From the IMG/VR virus record IMGVR_UViG_3300027749_003742, positions 1 to 60,982 of that record: 60,982 bases of DNA; one strand, written 5' to 3'. How positions within the stretch are numbered: position 1 is the stretch's first letter; each line of letters begins with the position of its first letter. Position numbers and translations under genes: made by a program. Source of the DNA: a virus. Below are positions 24,833 to 32,944 of the stretch, piece by piece. Under the pieces are notes generated by a model. The model did not search any database. It saw nothing but the letters and a program-made list of their open reading frames with translations, and was not told where the DNA came from.

Positions 24833-25117
24833 TTATTTTTGTATTTCTCTTAAATCGTATGAAGTTATTAGTGTAACTGTATTTTTTTCTAACCCAGTAT
24901 ATTTTAAAGACTCCTCAACTAAAAATTGTAATCCCCCAACATTACTTTCCTCAAATAGAACAATGTCAGTTAATTTCAACGTACAATCAACAGTATAGTT
25001 TTTTGTTGTGGTACAATACTTGAAATCATTAACCTCAACTAAAGTTCCCTTACCGTAAAGTAGTTCTAAATCTTTCTGAAAGACAATATTTAGTAGGACT
25101 GTTAAACAATTTCTCAT
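24833..25117 (-). CDS. Unknown protein, 94 aa
   Basis: This small protein has a hydrophobic, Leu-rich start (L-T-V-L-L-N-I-V) and alternating strands. It carries no signal cleavage site or recognised domain. It faces away from the gene at 25148. Confidence 0.65.
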   Translation of the reverse strand: MRNCLTVLLNIVFQKDLELLYGKGTLVEVNDFKYCTTTKNYTVDCTLKLTDIVLFEESNVGGLQFLVEESLKYTGLEKNTVTLITSYDLREIQK

Positions 25118-25136
25118 ATCTTTATAAGTATAGATG

Positions 25137-25143
25137 TATTTAT
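25137..25143 (+). promoter_or_regulatory. TATTTAT box
   Basis: The box overlaps the in-frame ATG at 25142 and lies 4 nt before the ATG at 25148. This favours the second ATG as the start. Confidence 0.55.
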
Positions 25144-25147
25144 GAGT

Positions 25148-25450
25148 ATGGGAAGATTAATTATAACCGAACAAGAGAAAAAAGATATTCTTGATAAGTA
25201 TCGAGATGACACTGACCCAAAAATTTTAACGTACCTTAGAAGACACTGTCCTGTATCAGAAATTAGTCACGAATTCTTTAAAGGTATGCACTATGTTTTA
25301 ATTGATGATAAAACACATATTGTTGAAAGAAACAAAAAATACTTAGTTGGTAAGATATACAACTTTATATCAGACGACTTTCCCGACTACGATGAAAAAA
25401 TTGTAAGACGTACTATAAAAAAATTCTTGGATTTAATCGTAACCAATTGA
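25148..25450 (+). CDS. Small leader-tagged protein (IITEQEKKDIL)
   Basis: From the ATG at 25148 the protein starts MGRLIITEQEKKDILDKY. This bridges the I-T-E-x-Q and E-x-E-K-x-x-I leader classes. It has 100 residues and is basic overall. The start was placed by analogy with other genes whose box ends 4 nt before ATG. Confidence 0.7.
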   Translation: MGRLIITEQEKKDILDKYRDDTDPKILTYLRRHCPVSEISHEFFKGMHYVLIDDKTHIVERNKKYLVGKIYNFISDDFPDYDEKIVRRTIKKFLDLIVTN

Positions 25451-25494
25451 TGTGTTAGGATTTTTAACCTATCATTAATTAAAATCTCAAAATT

Positions 25495-25713
25495 ATGTTT
25501 TTAAATATTATCTTAACTTTATTAGTCATAGTACTATTAACTATCACAATTATGTTGTATATTTGGTGGAAGAAATTCGGTAAAAAACTGTTTGACTCTA
25601 TGTCAAACATGAAGAACCTCATCCCAAAAGACGGAGGGCAATTACCAAATAACTTGGACATTAACCAATTATTTTCAAGTCTTACTAAGATTAATCAACA
25701 ATTTAAAAAATAA
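25495..25713 (+). CDS. Small single-pass membrane protein, 72 aa
   Basis: The N-terminal helix (F-L-N-I-I-L-T-L-L-V-I-V-L-L) at residues 2-24 is followed by an aromatic-basic W-W-K-K-F-G-K-K boundary and a 45-residue polar tail. It is 3 nt before the next gene. It could be holin- or signal-anchor-like, but no family was recognised. Confidence 0.65.
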   Translation: MFLNIILTLLVIVLLTITIMLYIWWKKFGKKLFDSMSNMKNLIPKDGGQLPNNLDINQLFSSLTKINQQFKK

Positions 25714-25716
25714 ACT

Positions 25717-25944
25717 ATGGAATTTATTAATATTCAAAACGACTACACTTGGGTTGTAAAAGTGTTAGAATCTTGTTTAACCGAATCTCAAATCGACGCT
25801 TCCGAAAAAATATTTAAACAGTTCCTTGGGAAGTGGGGTAATGAATTACCCGATGAAAGACGAGAAAAATTAGTCTACAATTTTGATAAATTAGTTAAAT
25901 CAAAAACGGTTGAGGTGAGAAAAAATCATTTACCAAACGTATAG
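25717..25944 (+). CDS. Small helical protein, 75 aa
   Basis: The protein includes W-V-V-K-V-L-E-S-C-L-T-E-S-Q-I-D, in which L-T-E-S-Q recalls the leader core at an internal position (about 18-23). It is otherwise charged and helical. It is likely cotranscribed with the membrane protein upstream. Confidence 0.65.
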   Translation: MEFINIQNDYTWVVKVLESCLTESQIDASEKIFKQFLGKWGNELPDERREKLVYNFDKLVKSKTVEVRKNHLPNV

Positions 25945-25970
25945 TATAAGTGATTTTTTCAAATTCCCTA

Positions 25971-25977
25971 TATTTAT
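25971..25977 (+). promoter_or_regulatory. TATTTAT box without a following gene
   Basis: No start codon follows within 30 nt. A hairpin and a terminator follow instead. Confidence 0.45.
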
Positions 25978-25982
25978 TGAAC

Positions 25983-26052
25983 ACTATCACTCTCATCTGA
26001 GAGCCTCTATATATCAACAAAAAGGTCTGTTATTTTTTACAGACCCTTTTTT
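25983..26052 (+). ncRNA. Putative small RNA ending in a terminator
   Basis: The 70-nt stretch between the box at 25971 and the next promoter has no ORF. It contains the hairpin CTCTC/GAGAG near 25990-26003 and ends in the terminator stem GGTCTG/CAGACC (26024-26045) with T6. It could be a late small RNA, or simply the 3' end of the upstream transcript. Confidence 0.35.
26019..26052 (+). terminator. Rho-independent terminator
   Basis: The stem AAAAAGGTCTG/CAGACCCTTTTT is followed by further Ts. Confidence 0.85.
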
Positions 26053-26068
26053 ATTGGAAAAAAATGAT

Positions 26069-26076
26069 TACCTTTG
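26069..26076 (+). promoter_or_regulatory. Host-type promoter element TACCTTTG
   Basis: The element lies 15 nt before the start at 26092. Confidence 0.6.
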
Positions 26077-26091
26077 TAAAAAATTAAAATT

Positions 26092-26727
26092 ATGAAAGTA
26101 GGATTTGCGGATACATTTTGGGATAGTCTTAAAACTATTGGTCGATATAATACATGGTGGTACAAGACATACGATTTTTTCAGAAGAGATATATGGAGGT
26201 TTATTAAAAACGTTTGGCGTTTTAGAAAACCATTATCTAATCATTATTGGTGGGACCACCAATCAATGTTACAGTTTGTGGAAACTTCATTGGTACATAT
26301 GTCAGACAATTTAGAAAAATTCGGAAATGAGGTTGACGGACCGAGAATGAAAAAAGTTATGGCAATGCGTAGAGCGATTGAGTTGATTAAAAACTACAAC
26401 GAAAATAACTACATTGAGATGGCCGAAAAAGAATTTGGAGAAGTTGTTCACCATCCTTGGGAATTTGAGGACGTTGAGGACAAACCAGGGTACAGTCGTT
26501 TAGTTGATAAAGATACTCCTGAGGAAAAAGAACATAATCGTAAAGTATACGATAGGTCTCACGAAATCGAAGAGCAAGAATGGCACGAACTTTTTAATTT
26601 ACTAAAAGGTCAAGACCACAAAGAATATCGTAAACTACATGATACTCAAAGTGTTTTGGAAGAAAAGAATGACAATCTTTTGGATGATTGGTTTGACGGT
26701 TCAGGAATAAAAGGTTGGTGGGATTAA
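26092..26727 (+). CDS. Unknown Trp-rich protein, 211 aa
   Basis: The N-terminal 60 residues are very rich in Trp, Arg, Phe and Tyr (Y-N-T-W-W-Y-K-T-Y-D-F-F-R-R), and the C-terminal part is acidic and helical. I recall similar proteins in other large phages without a known function. The host-type promoter suggests that it is not a late gene. Confidence 0.7.
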   Translation: MKVGFADTFWDSLKTIGRYNTWWYKTYDFFRRDIWRFIKNVWRFRKPLSNHYWWDHQSMLQFVETSLVHMSDNLEKFGNEVDGPRMKKVMAMRRAIELIKNYNENNYIEMAEKEFGEVVHHPWEFEDVEDKPGYSRLVDKDTPEEKEHNRKVYDRSHEIEEQEWHELFNLLKGQDHKEYRKLHDTQSVLEEKNDNLLDDWFDGSGIKGWWD

Positions 26728-26757
26728 TAAAAATTTTGTTAATCGAAAAAAAAACAC

Positions 26758-26765
26758 TATCTTTG
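26758..26765 (+). promoter_or_regulatory. Host-type promoter element TATCTTTG
   Basis: The element lies 4 nt before the start at 26770. Confidence 0.6.
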
Positions 26766-26769
26766 TAAG

Positions 26770-26856
26770 ATGAAAATTATAAGAAAAAATATTGACACAT
26801 TAGCGGTAATCGCATGGTTCGCACTATTATTAACAATCGTATATTTTGTACGATAA
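26770..26856 (+). CDS. Very small membrane protein, 28 aa
   Basis: The ORF encodes a basic start (MKIIRKN) and one hydrophobic helix (L-A-V-I-A-W-F-A-L-L-L-T-I-V-Y-F-V). A well-placed promoter precedes it, and the metallophosphoesterase gene starts 12 nt later. It may be a true microprotein or just a leader. Confidence 0.5.
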   Translation: MKIIRKNIDTLAVIAWFALLLTIVYFVR

Positions 26857-26868
26857 AAATAAACCACA

Positions 26869-27567
26869 ATGGGAAAATTAAAAATAACATTTATATCTGA
26901 TACCCACACTAAACACAATCAAATCACAAAAGATTTGCCTGGTGGGGATATATTGATTCATGCTGGCGACATATCAAGTATGGGTTATAAACACGAAATC
27001 GAAAATTTCTGTAAATGGTTTGACGGTTTGGATAACTATGACACTAAAGTGTTCATTGCGGGTAACCACGATTGGGGATTCCAAAACCACCCTGAACAAA
27101 CTATGCAAATAATTAACTCATACAAATGGTTTAATTACTTACAGGATGAGTTATTCATGGTGGGAGAAAACTATGATGACATGATTAAAATTTACGGTAG
27201 TCCTTGGCAACCTGAATTCCATAATTGGGCATTTAATTTACCAAGAATGGGTGACCAACTTAAGGCGAAATGGGATTTAATTCCAATGAATACCGACATC
27301 CTAATCACTCATGGACCTGCTTGGGGATATGTTGATAAAGTAGTTGGCCAAACCAAAAATTTGGGTTGTGAATTACTTGCCGACAGAATTAAAGTTGTAA
27401 AACCTAAAATTCATGTTTGTGGGCATATTCACTCAGGACATGGATACGTGTTTGATGGTGATACTCACTACATTAACGCGTCTGTTCTTGATGAAAGTTA
27501 TTATTATAATAACGAACCATTATCTGTTGAATGGGACCCAAAAACTAATGAATTGGTTTTCCTATAA
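26869..27567 (+). CDS. Calcineurin-like metallophosphoesterase
   Basis: All metal-binding blocks of the family are visible in 232 residues: S-D-T-H (near 10), G-D-I-L-I-H-A-G-D-I (25-34), A-G-N-H-D-W (65-70), L-I-T-H-G-P-A-W-G (near 144-152) and C-G-H-I-H-S-G-H (near 183-190). The layout fits the MPPED-like subgroup acting on cyclic or modified nucleotides. The phage substrate is unknown; a defence-signal phosphodiesterase is one possibility. A terminator follows. Confidence 0.85.
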   Translation: MGKLKITFISDTHTKHNQITKDLPGGDILIHAGDISSMGYKHEIENFCKWFDGLDNYDTKVFIAGNHDWGFQNHPEQTMQIINSYKWFNYLQDELFMVGENYDDMIKIYGSPWQPEFHNWAFNLPRMGDQLKAKWDLIPMNTDILITHGPAWGYVDKVVGQTKNLGCELLADRIKVVKPKIHVCGHIHSGHGYVFDGDTHYINASVLDESYYYNNEPLSVEWDPKTNELVFL

Positions 27568-27570
27568 ATT

Positions 27571-27597
27571 AAAAACCCCCTTAGTAGGGGGTTTTTT
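27571..27597. terminator. Bidirectional terminator
   Basis: The stem AAAAACCCCC/GGGGGTTTTT lies between the convergent genes. Confidence 0.95.
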
Positions 27598-27599
27598 AT

Positions 27600-28418
27600 T
27601 TAAGATAATAACGAATAATATTCGTTAAAGTGGTTTACACGGTCCTGTAATCCCAAAATTCCGCCATTTACTCGTTTTGTTACTGCGGTAACTGTTTCCA
27701 CATCAGCACCTTTATCACATATTGACCAAAGTTTGTTTGACTCAAAGAAAAATGCCGCAGATGCTAATTGATATTTTGTTGCCACTAAATCAGGGTTAGA
27801 TATTAAATCAATACCTAAAAAATCACCTAATTTTTTATAATTTTCTTTTCCAGTTAATTGGATAAATCCTCTGCCTCTGAATTTGAACCCTTCTTTAGTT
27901 GATTCATCACCATTACCCATTCTTCCACCATAAACTCTCGAAGCAATTTTTTCAGGTTGTTTCGCATAAGACTCCGAAAGATTTCCTGGAAAGTATTTTC
28001 CAAAAATTTTCTTCAATCCGTCTGAAGAATAATTTAAGTTTTCACTAACCGCTTTAAATCCTCCTGATTCATGTCCACACTGTGCCAAGAAATGAGCCAA
28101 TCTTAAATTGTTTGTTATGTTAAATTTAATTGCGGTCTCAGGAATTTGAGAGATTACTGAATCAGGAATATGACCCTTTAATTTTTCAAGATTTAACGGA
28201 CCTCCTGACGGAATGATTACGTCTTCTTTAATAACTGAAGTAATTCCCATTTTCTCTAAAGTTGAGGGTCCTACGACACCATCGGGAGTTAAACCGTTTT
28301 TGGTTTGCCATTCTTTAACCGATTTTTCTGTACCAGGACCAAAATTACCATCGGCGGTAATTCCTAATTTTTGTTGGATTTGTTTAACAACATCTCCCTT
28401 TGAACCAATTTTATACAT
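27600..28418 (-). CDS. Endolysin: PG_binding_1 plus GH19 chitinase-like lysozyme
   Basis: Residues 3-57 form a peptidoglycan-binding domain (D-V-V-K-Q-I-Q-Q-K-L-G, A-D-G-N-F-G-P-G-T-E). The GH19 catalytic domain follows, with L-A-H-F-L-A-Q-C-G-H-E-S-G-G-F (catalytic Glu, about residue 117), then Y-G-G-R-M-G-N and F-R-G-R-G-F-I-Q-L-T-G, and ends in K-R-V-N-G-G. It cleaves the beta-1,4 bond of peptidoglycan. No signal peptide is present, so a holin is needed for export. Duplicated TATTTAT boxes lie upstream. Confidence 0.95.
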   Translation of the reverse strand: MYKIGSKGDVVKQIQQKLGITADGNFGPGTEKSVKEWQTKNGLTPDGVVGPSTLEKMGITSVIKEDVIIPSGGPLNLEKLKGHIPDSVISQIPETAIKFNITNNLRLAHFLAQCGHESGGFKAVSENLNYSSDGLKKIFGKYFPGNLSESYAKQPEKIASRVYGGRMGNGDESTKEGFKFRGRGFIQLTGKENYKKLGDFLGIDLISNPDLVATKYQLASAAFFFESNKLWSICDKGADVETVTAVTKRVNGGILGLQDRVNHFNEYYSLLS

Positions 28419-28430
28419 AATTACTTTTTT

Positions 28431-28487
28431 AGATAAATATGTAAAAAAATTAGATTTTTAGATAAATATGTAAAAAAATTAGATTTT
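28431..28487 (-). repeat. Tandem 29-bp duplication carrying two TATTTAT boxes
   Basis: Copies at 28431-28459 and 28460-28487 are identical over 28 bases. Each contains ATAAATA (28433 and 28462), which reads TATTTAT on the endolysin strand. The second copy includes the 3' end of the upstream ADP-ribosyltransferase-like gene. The endolysin therefore has a doubled box 13 or more nt from its start. Confidence 0.85.
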
Positions 28488-28898
28488 CTTGACGGAAATA
28501 ACTTCGACTCCTCGTCCTTTATTTTTTAAAGTAATCTCTTGTTCGTTTGGATATAAAATTCTGTTTGCGATTGTTTCATTAACATCTACCAAACTTTTAG
28601 GGGATACTACCGTAACGATATAATGTTCTTCACCTGAACCTGTGACGTAAGTATGTGATTTAAGTAAGTCTTTTCTATTTGTTGAATAGTGACACCCAAG
28701 TTCTTTTGTATTAATTTTATCCTCACCATCAACCGCTAAAATTCTATATAATTTAATTTTTTCGGGTAAGTTTTTAACATAATTGGTGATTTCGTCTAAT
28801 TCATCTTCGGCATCTTCCTTAGAGAACCCCATATCTTTAAGGAGTCTCATCATTCGACTTTTACTTGATTCTTCTTTAAGTAACTCAATTAATTTCAT
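28479..28898 (-). CDS. Putative ADP-ribosyltransferase with T4-like leader
   Basis: I chose the start at 28898 because a TATTTAT box ends 4 nt upstream and the protein then begins MKLIELLKEESSKSR, close to the T4 capsid-targeting sequence. After a helical segment, three blocks follow in the order of R-S-E type mono-ADP-ribosyltransferases: L-Y-R-I-L (Arg 52), H-Y-S-T-N (Ser 72) and N-E-Q-E-I-T-L (Glu 119 and Glu 121, ExE). At 139 residues it would be a minimal catalytic domain. T4 Alt is an ADP-ribosyltransferase packaged in the head, so a packaged effector is a natural reading. The assignment rests on motifs only. Confidence 0.55.
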   Translation of the reverse strand: MKLIELLKEESSKSRMMRLLKDMGFSKEDAEDELDEITNYVKNLPEKIKLYRILAVDGEDKINTKELGCHYSTNRKDLLKSHTYVTGSGEEHYIVTVVSPKSLVDVNETIANRILYPNEQEITLKNKGRGVEVISVKKI

Positions 28899-28902
28899 AT
28901 CA

Positions 28903-28909
28903 ATAAATA
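28903..28909 (-). promoter_or_regulatory. TATTTAT box (reverse strand)
   Basis: The box lies 4 nt before the start at 28898. Confidence 0.55.
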
Positions 28910-28920
28910 TAAAGATAGAG

Positions 28921-29106
28921 TTATTTGTCCTTACCTTTTCGTTTACTTGGAACTGTTTTTTCGTTTTTATATTTGATTTCGACCTCATAAGGATTTATCA
29001 AACTTATTTTACTATCGTATTTCCATATAGAAATACTGTCTTCGTCCTCGTAAACCTTTTCCCACTTTCTGCGTTCGACTTCTTTTAGATTTGTTTTTTT
29101 AGACAT
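28921..29106 (-). CDS. Small basic protein, 61 aa
   Basis: This is a Lys/Glu-rich, highly charged protein (E-R-R-K-W-E-K-V-Y) ending in K-R-K-G-K-D-K. It precedes the ADP-ribosyltransferase-like gene on the same strand. No domain was recognised. Confidence 0.6.
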   Translation of the reverse strand: MSKKTNLKEVERRKWEKVYEDEDSISIWKYDSKISLINPYEVEIKYKNEKTVPSKRKGKDK

Positions 29107-29189
29107 AATACAAAGATACTAAATTTTTCAATAAGTACCAAACTTATTGAAATTATGATTGACAATGTCATTAATTTAAATAAACATTA

Positions 29190-29196
29190 TATTTAT
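29190..29196 (+). promoter_or_regulatory. TATTTAT box
   Basis: The box lies 4 nt before the start at 29201. Confidence 0.55.
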
Positions 29197-29200
29197 AGAT

Positions 29201-30238
29201 ATGAAGATTATTGTTAACGAATCCCAATATACAACCCTTATTAATGAAGACATGGGAGTTTCCCGAGCTTCTGTGGATTACGCTAATTTAATTTACGAAA
29301 AATCACGACCTATCGTAATTGACTTTACAAGACATAAAAGACCTGGTAAACAAAAGTTAGTGATTGGTCTTAAAGATATATCAAGAATATGGAAACAAGA
29401 CCTTGAGAGTTACCTTGAATTTCCTATTGAAGAAATTAGAATCGATTTAAATCTGTATGTTCAAAATAAAAGTCAGATGGCCAATGAATTTTATACAGGA
29501 GGGGGAGCAGAACAGATAGATTCTACAGTTGGGATACGTTCTTTTACAAAGAGACCAAGTAAAGATTTACCAAAATATATTTTGTCAGAACTTGATGACA
29601 CATTAAACGCAAAATTTGATTTGGATGTTTATATTAGAAAAGATTTTAAGGAAGATTCTATTGATGGGTTAATGCACGATTTGATGGATAGTATTTCACA
29701 CGAATGTAACCATATGTTAGAATTTTATAAAAGGTATTTAAGTGGATTAGGAAATGTTGACACCTCGTTAACTTATTCGGGCAATAAAAACTACAACATA
29801 CCAAGAGATATATATGAAGTTTGGCAAGAATTTACCCAAATGATATATTTTTCTGAACCTTATGAAATGAGAGCGATGGTACAAGAAATGTACGGTGTTA
29901 GGTTAAGAATGCCATTTGAAGAATTTAGAAAACACCGATATTATATGGCCGCGGAAGTTATGGAAAAATTTAATGCCGATGTTATGTTTGATGTTCTAAT
30001 TGAAAGAATTGAGAAACAAAATCCTGAGAGTATTGTCGCCATCATGAAAAATCTGTATAACTGGTTTATATCCGATTACTACGCACAGTTAAAATATCAG
30101 AAATTACAACCAAATAAGAGGATTGAAAAGTCCAAACACCTTTTGGACCTGATGAAAGTATCCCAACCAAGAATCAACAACGCAGGTAAAAAACTAAAAA
30201 GAAAATTCAACAAACTATATTCGTTATCACCTGAATAA
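29201..30238 (+). CDS. Leader-tagged zinc metallopeptidase-like protein
   Basis: The leader MKIIVNESQYTTLINED has V-N-E at 5-7 and I-N-E at 14-16. A zincin motif H-E-C-N-H occurs at residues 167-171 in a helix (D-S-I-S-H-E-C-N-H-M-L-E-F), and an acidic E-V-W-Q-E-F-T-Q segment around residue 206 could provide the third ligand. The 345-residue protein has no signal peptide. A packaged or virion-associated protease is inferred. A similar domain plan is seen in the 37406 product. Confidence 0.65.
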   Translation: MKIIVNESQYTTLINEDMGVSRASVDYANLIYEKSRPIVIDFTRHKRPGKQKLVIGLKDISRIWKQDLESYLEFPIEEIRIDLNLYVQNKSQMANEFYTGGGAEQIDSTVGIRSFTKRPSKDLPKYILSELDDTLNAKFDLDVYIRKDFKEDSIDGLMHDLMDSISHECNHMLEFYKRYLSGLGNVDTSLTYSGNKNYNIPRDIYEVWQEFTQMIYFSEPYEMRAMVQEMYGVRLRMPFEEFRKHRYYMAAEVMEKFNADVMFDVLIERIEKQNPESIVAIMKNLYNWFISDYYAQLKYQKLQPNKRIEKSKHLLDLMKVSQPRINNAGKKLKRKFNKLYSLSPE

Positions 30239-30268
30239 CCTATTTTGTCAGTCCAGCTAAAATAATTA

Positions 30269-30300
30269 TGACATTTTGTCAGTTATTTTCATTTGGCACG
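30269..30300 (+). promoter_or_regulatory. Palindrome and TTGGCACG element upstream of dnaK
   Basis: The perfect inverted repeat TGACATTTTGTCA (30269-30281), with a half-copy TTTTGTCAG at 30244, is followed by TTGGCACG (30293-30300), which resembles the -24 half of a sigma-54 promoter. No matching -12 GC element was found. It could be a stress-type operator or promoter retained from a host dnaK gene. Confidence 0.4.
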
Positions 30301-30370
30301 TAATTTAATATAATGGTGTGGACTTGATTCCATAATAAAATTAAATTATAATTATAAAAAATCAAAATAT

Positions 30371-32239
30371 ATGGGAAAAATAATAGGAGTAGATTTAGGA
30401 ACTACAAATTCGTGTGTTGCCGTAATGGAAGGTAACGAACCAGTTGTTATTACAAACAGTGAAGGAAAAAGAACCACGCCTTCAATTGTCGGATTTATTA
30501 ATGGTGGTGAAAGAAAAATCGGGGACCCTGCAAAAAGACAGTCGGTAACAAACCCTGATAAAACGGTTTATTCAATCAAACGATTTATGGGGTTAACATT
30601 TGACGAAAGTAAAGGTGAGGTTAATAGAGTTCCGTATAAATTAGTTAAAGGTGAGGGTAACACTCCAAGAGTATCTATCGAAGATAGAATGTATTCTCCT
30701 CAAGAAATCTCGGCAATGATTCTTCAAAAGATGAAACAAACTGCGGAAGATTACTTGGGAACTGAGGTTACTGAAGCAGTTATTACTGTTCCTGCCTATT
30801 TTAACGACGCACAACGTCAGGCAACAAAAGAAGCTGGTGAAATCGCGGGATTAAAGGTATTGAGAATTATAAATGAACCGACTGCCGCGGCATTAGCGTA
30901 TGGACTTGATAAGAAATCTAAGGACATGAAAGTAGTTGTATTTGACTGTGGAGGAGGAACCCATGATGTGTCAGTATTAGACCTTGGAGACGGAATCTTT
31001 GAAGTGTTATCGACAGATGGTGATACACATCTTGGTGGTGACGACTTTGATAACACAATTATTGATTGGTTAGTTAAGGAATTTAAAGAAGAAAACAATC
31101 TTGACCTGACTAAAGACCCGATGGCGTTACAACGTTTGAGAGAGTCGGCAGAAAAGGCTAAGATTGAGTTGTCATCAACAAGTTCAACCGAGATTAATTT
31201 ACCTTACATCATGCCTGTAGATGGTATCCCTAAACATCTAGTTAGAACTTTAACTCGTTCTAAATTTGAACAATTGGTCGACAGTTTAGTACAAAGAACA
31301 ATCGCTCCTTGTAAATCAGCATTAAAAAACGCAGGATTAAAGACGACAGACATCGATGAGATTATTTTAGTTGGTGGTACAACACGTATTCCTGCTATCC
31401 ATGACGCGGTTAAAAAGTTCTTTGGGAAAGAGCCTTCAAAAGGGGTTAACCCTGATGAGGTAGTTGCTCTTGGTGCGGCAATCCAAGGTGGTGTATTAGC
31501 TGGAGACGTAAAAGATGTGTTGTTATTAGACGTAACACCATTATCTTTGGGTATTGAAACAATGGGTGGAGTATTCACAAAACTAATCGAATCAAATACT
31601 ACAATTCCAACTAAGAAGTCACAGGTGTTCTCAACGGCAGTTGATAATCAACCGTCAGTTGAAATCCACGTACTTCAGGGAGAAAGAACTATGGTTAGAG
31701 ATAACCGTACTATCGGTAGATTTCATTTAGATGGTTTACCACCTGCAATGAGAGGTACCCCTCAAGTTGAAGTCACTTTTGATATTGACGCTAACGGTAT
31801 TATAAACGTTTCGGCGATGGATAAGGCGACAAACAAACAACAATCAATTAGAATTGAATCTTCTTCAGGATTATCTAAAGAGGAGATTGAAAAGATGAAA
31901 CAGGAGGCCGAAATGAATGCTGAGTCTGATAAAAAGGCAAAAGAAGATGCTGACGCTATCAATATTGCAGACAGTACGATTTTTAACGTTGAGAAATCGT
32001 TAACTGATTTGGAAGGTAAAATATCCGAAGAACAAAAGTCTGAGATAACGTCAACTCTTGAAAAATTAAAAGAGGCTCACAGTAAGAAGGACGTAGAATT
32101 ATCTAAATCATTAGTTGATGAGGTAAATCTGAAATTCCAAAAGATTTCACAGGATTTGTATGACCAAGTTAACGACCAAACAGGTGATATGGAGTTTAAT
32201 GGTTCCGATGTTGAATTTGAAGAGGTGAATAATAAGTAA
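30371..32239 (+). CDS. dnaK: Hsp70 chaperone DnaK, full length
   Basis: This 622-residue protein has all Hsp70 landmarks: [11 protein letters not shown] near the N-terminus, [13 protein letters not shown] near residue 170, the phosphate-2 loop [11 protein letters not shown], and [10 protein letters not shown]. The substrate-binding domain has [14 protein letters not shown], with a helical lid and a V-E-F-E-E-V ending. The phosphate-2 loop usually reads DLGGGTFD; here it has Cys and His substitutions. It should fold proteins with ATP, needing DnaJ and GrpE from the host. It is monocistronic, with a terminator downstream. Complete dnaK genes are uncommon in phages. Confidence 0.97.
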   Translation: MGKIIGVDLGTTNSCVAVMEGNEPVVITNSEGKRTTPSIVGFINGGERKIGDPAKRQSVTNPDKTVYSIKRFMGLTFDESKGEVNRVPYKLVKGEGNTPRVSIEDRMYSPQEISAMILQKMKQTAEDYLGTEVTEAVITVPAYFNDAQRQATKEAGEIAGLKVLRIINEPTAAALAYGLDKKSKDMKVVVFDCGGGTHDVSVLDLGDGIFEVLSTDGDTHLGGDDFDNTIIDWLVKEFKEENNLDLTKDPMALQRLRESAEKAKIELSSTSSTEINLPYIMPVDGIPKHLVRTLTRSKFEQLVDSLVQRTIAPCKSALKNAGLKTTDIDEIILVGGTTRIPAIHDAVKKFFGKEPSKGVNPDEVVALGAAIQGGVLAGDVKDVLLLDVTPLSLGIETMGGVFTKLIESNTTIPTKKSQVFSTAVDNQPSVEIHVLQGERTMVRDNRTIGRFHLDGLPPAMRGTPQVEVTFDIDANGIINVSAMDKATNKQQSIRIESSSGLSKEEIEKMKQEAEMNAESDKKAKEDADAINIADSTIFNVEKSLTDLEGKISEEQKSEITSTLEKLKEAHSKKDVELSKSLVDEVNLKFQKISQDLYDQVNDQTGDMEFNGSDVEFEEVNNK

Positions 32240-32255
32240 CCTAATCTACATTGTC

Positions 32256-32288
32256 AAAAAATCCCTGAATTATTTTTAGGGATTTTTT
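32256..32288 (+). terminator. Rho-independent terminator
   Basis: The stem AATCCCT/AGGGATT is followed by T6, just after dnaK. Confidence 0.9.
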
Positions 32289-32308
32289 GTTTGTGTCGAT
32301 TTTTTTTG

Positions 32309-32316
32309 TATCTTTG
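32309..32316 (+). promoter_or_regulatory. Host-type promoter element TATCTTTG
   Basis: The element lies 4 nt before the start at 32321. Confidence 0.65.
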
Positions 32317-32320
32317 AGGT

Positions 32321-32818
32321 ATGAAGAACGAGTTACCATATTGTAAGACATCTGAAGGAATAATCGGTTATAGTGAGTCGATAATTGCCAAAGGGGAAAC
32401 TAATGATTGTGTTGTCAGAGCATTCGCATCTTGCTTTGACCTACAATATGACAAGGCACATAAGTTCGTTAAAGAGAAGTTTAATCGTGTCGATAGACAA
32501 GGGACATTTCGTACTGTTTATAAAATGACCGAAATTGCCACCAAAGGTCAACAAATTAACTATAAAAAAGTTAAGTGTTTGGGTGATAAAACGGAGTATT
32601 CTGGTCAACGCACAATGAAATATAAAGTCAAAACAAAAGAAGGATTTGTTATGAGAAACATGACCGTTGGTACGTTTACAAAACAAAACCCTATTGGGAC
32701 TTTTTTCGTCTTGGTTGATAGACACGCATTCACCATTAAAAACGGAGTTGTTATTGGTAATATGGAAGACGCAAAAAAACCTAAACGAGTAGTTAAACAC
32801 GCATTTGAAATTAAATAA
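32321..32818 (+). CDS. Putative cysteine-peptidase-fold protein
   Basis: The motif N-D-C-V-V-R-A-F-A at about residues 28-36, followed about 100 residues later by G-T-F-F-V-L-V-D-R-H-A-F-T-I, places a Cys early and a His on a late strand, as in papain-like or C39-like folds. I recall this layout from phage proteins of unknown role. It has 165 residues, a basic middle, and no signal peptide. Confidence 0.5.
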   Translation: MKNELPYCKTSEGIIGYSESIIAKGETNDCVVRAFASCFDLQYDKAHKFVKEKFNRVDRQGTFRTVYKMTEIATKGQQINYKKVKCLGDKTEYSGQRTMKYKVKTKEGFVMRNMTVGTFTKQNPIGTFFVLVDRHAFTIKNGVVIGNMEDAKKPKRVVKHAFEIK

Positions 32819-32912
32819 GATTTGGGGGTTAGATAATTTTGTACACACCTCGTAATAATGAGGGGATTAAACAATCAGGTATCAAAGAAAAGATTATCAA
32901 ATTCTTACAATA
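32819..32912 (+). other. Short intergenic region with decayed-looking ORF end
   Basis: An open frame with no start codon ends here as N-N-E-G-I-K-Q-S-G-I-K-E-K-I-I-K-F-L-Q before a TAA at about 32911. It looks like the tail of a lost or frameshifted gene. I see nothing else. Confidence 0.3.
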
Positions 32913-32913
32913 A

Positions 32914-32942
32914 AAAAAACCTCCTTAGTTGGAGGTTTTTTT
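32914..32942. terminator. Bidirectional terminator
   Basis: The stem AAACCTCC/GGAGGTTT has A and T runs on its two sides, between convergent genes. Confidence 0.9.
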
Positions 32943-32944
32943 AT

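Noticed and set aside
30817-31578. Long antisense frames inside dnaK
   Set aside because: They mirror the codon structure of a highly conserved gene and have no start context or family motif of their own.
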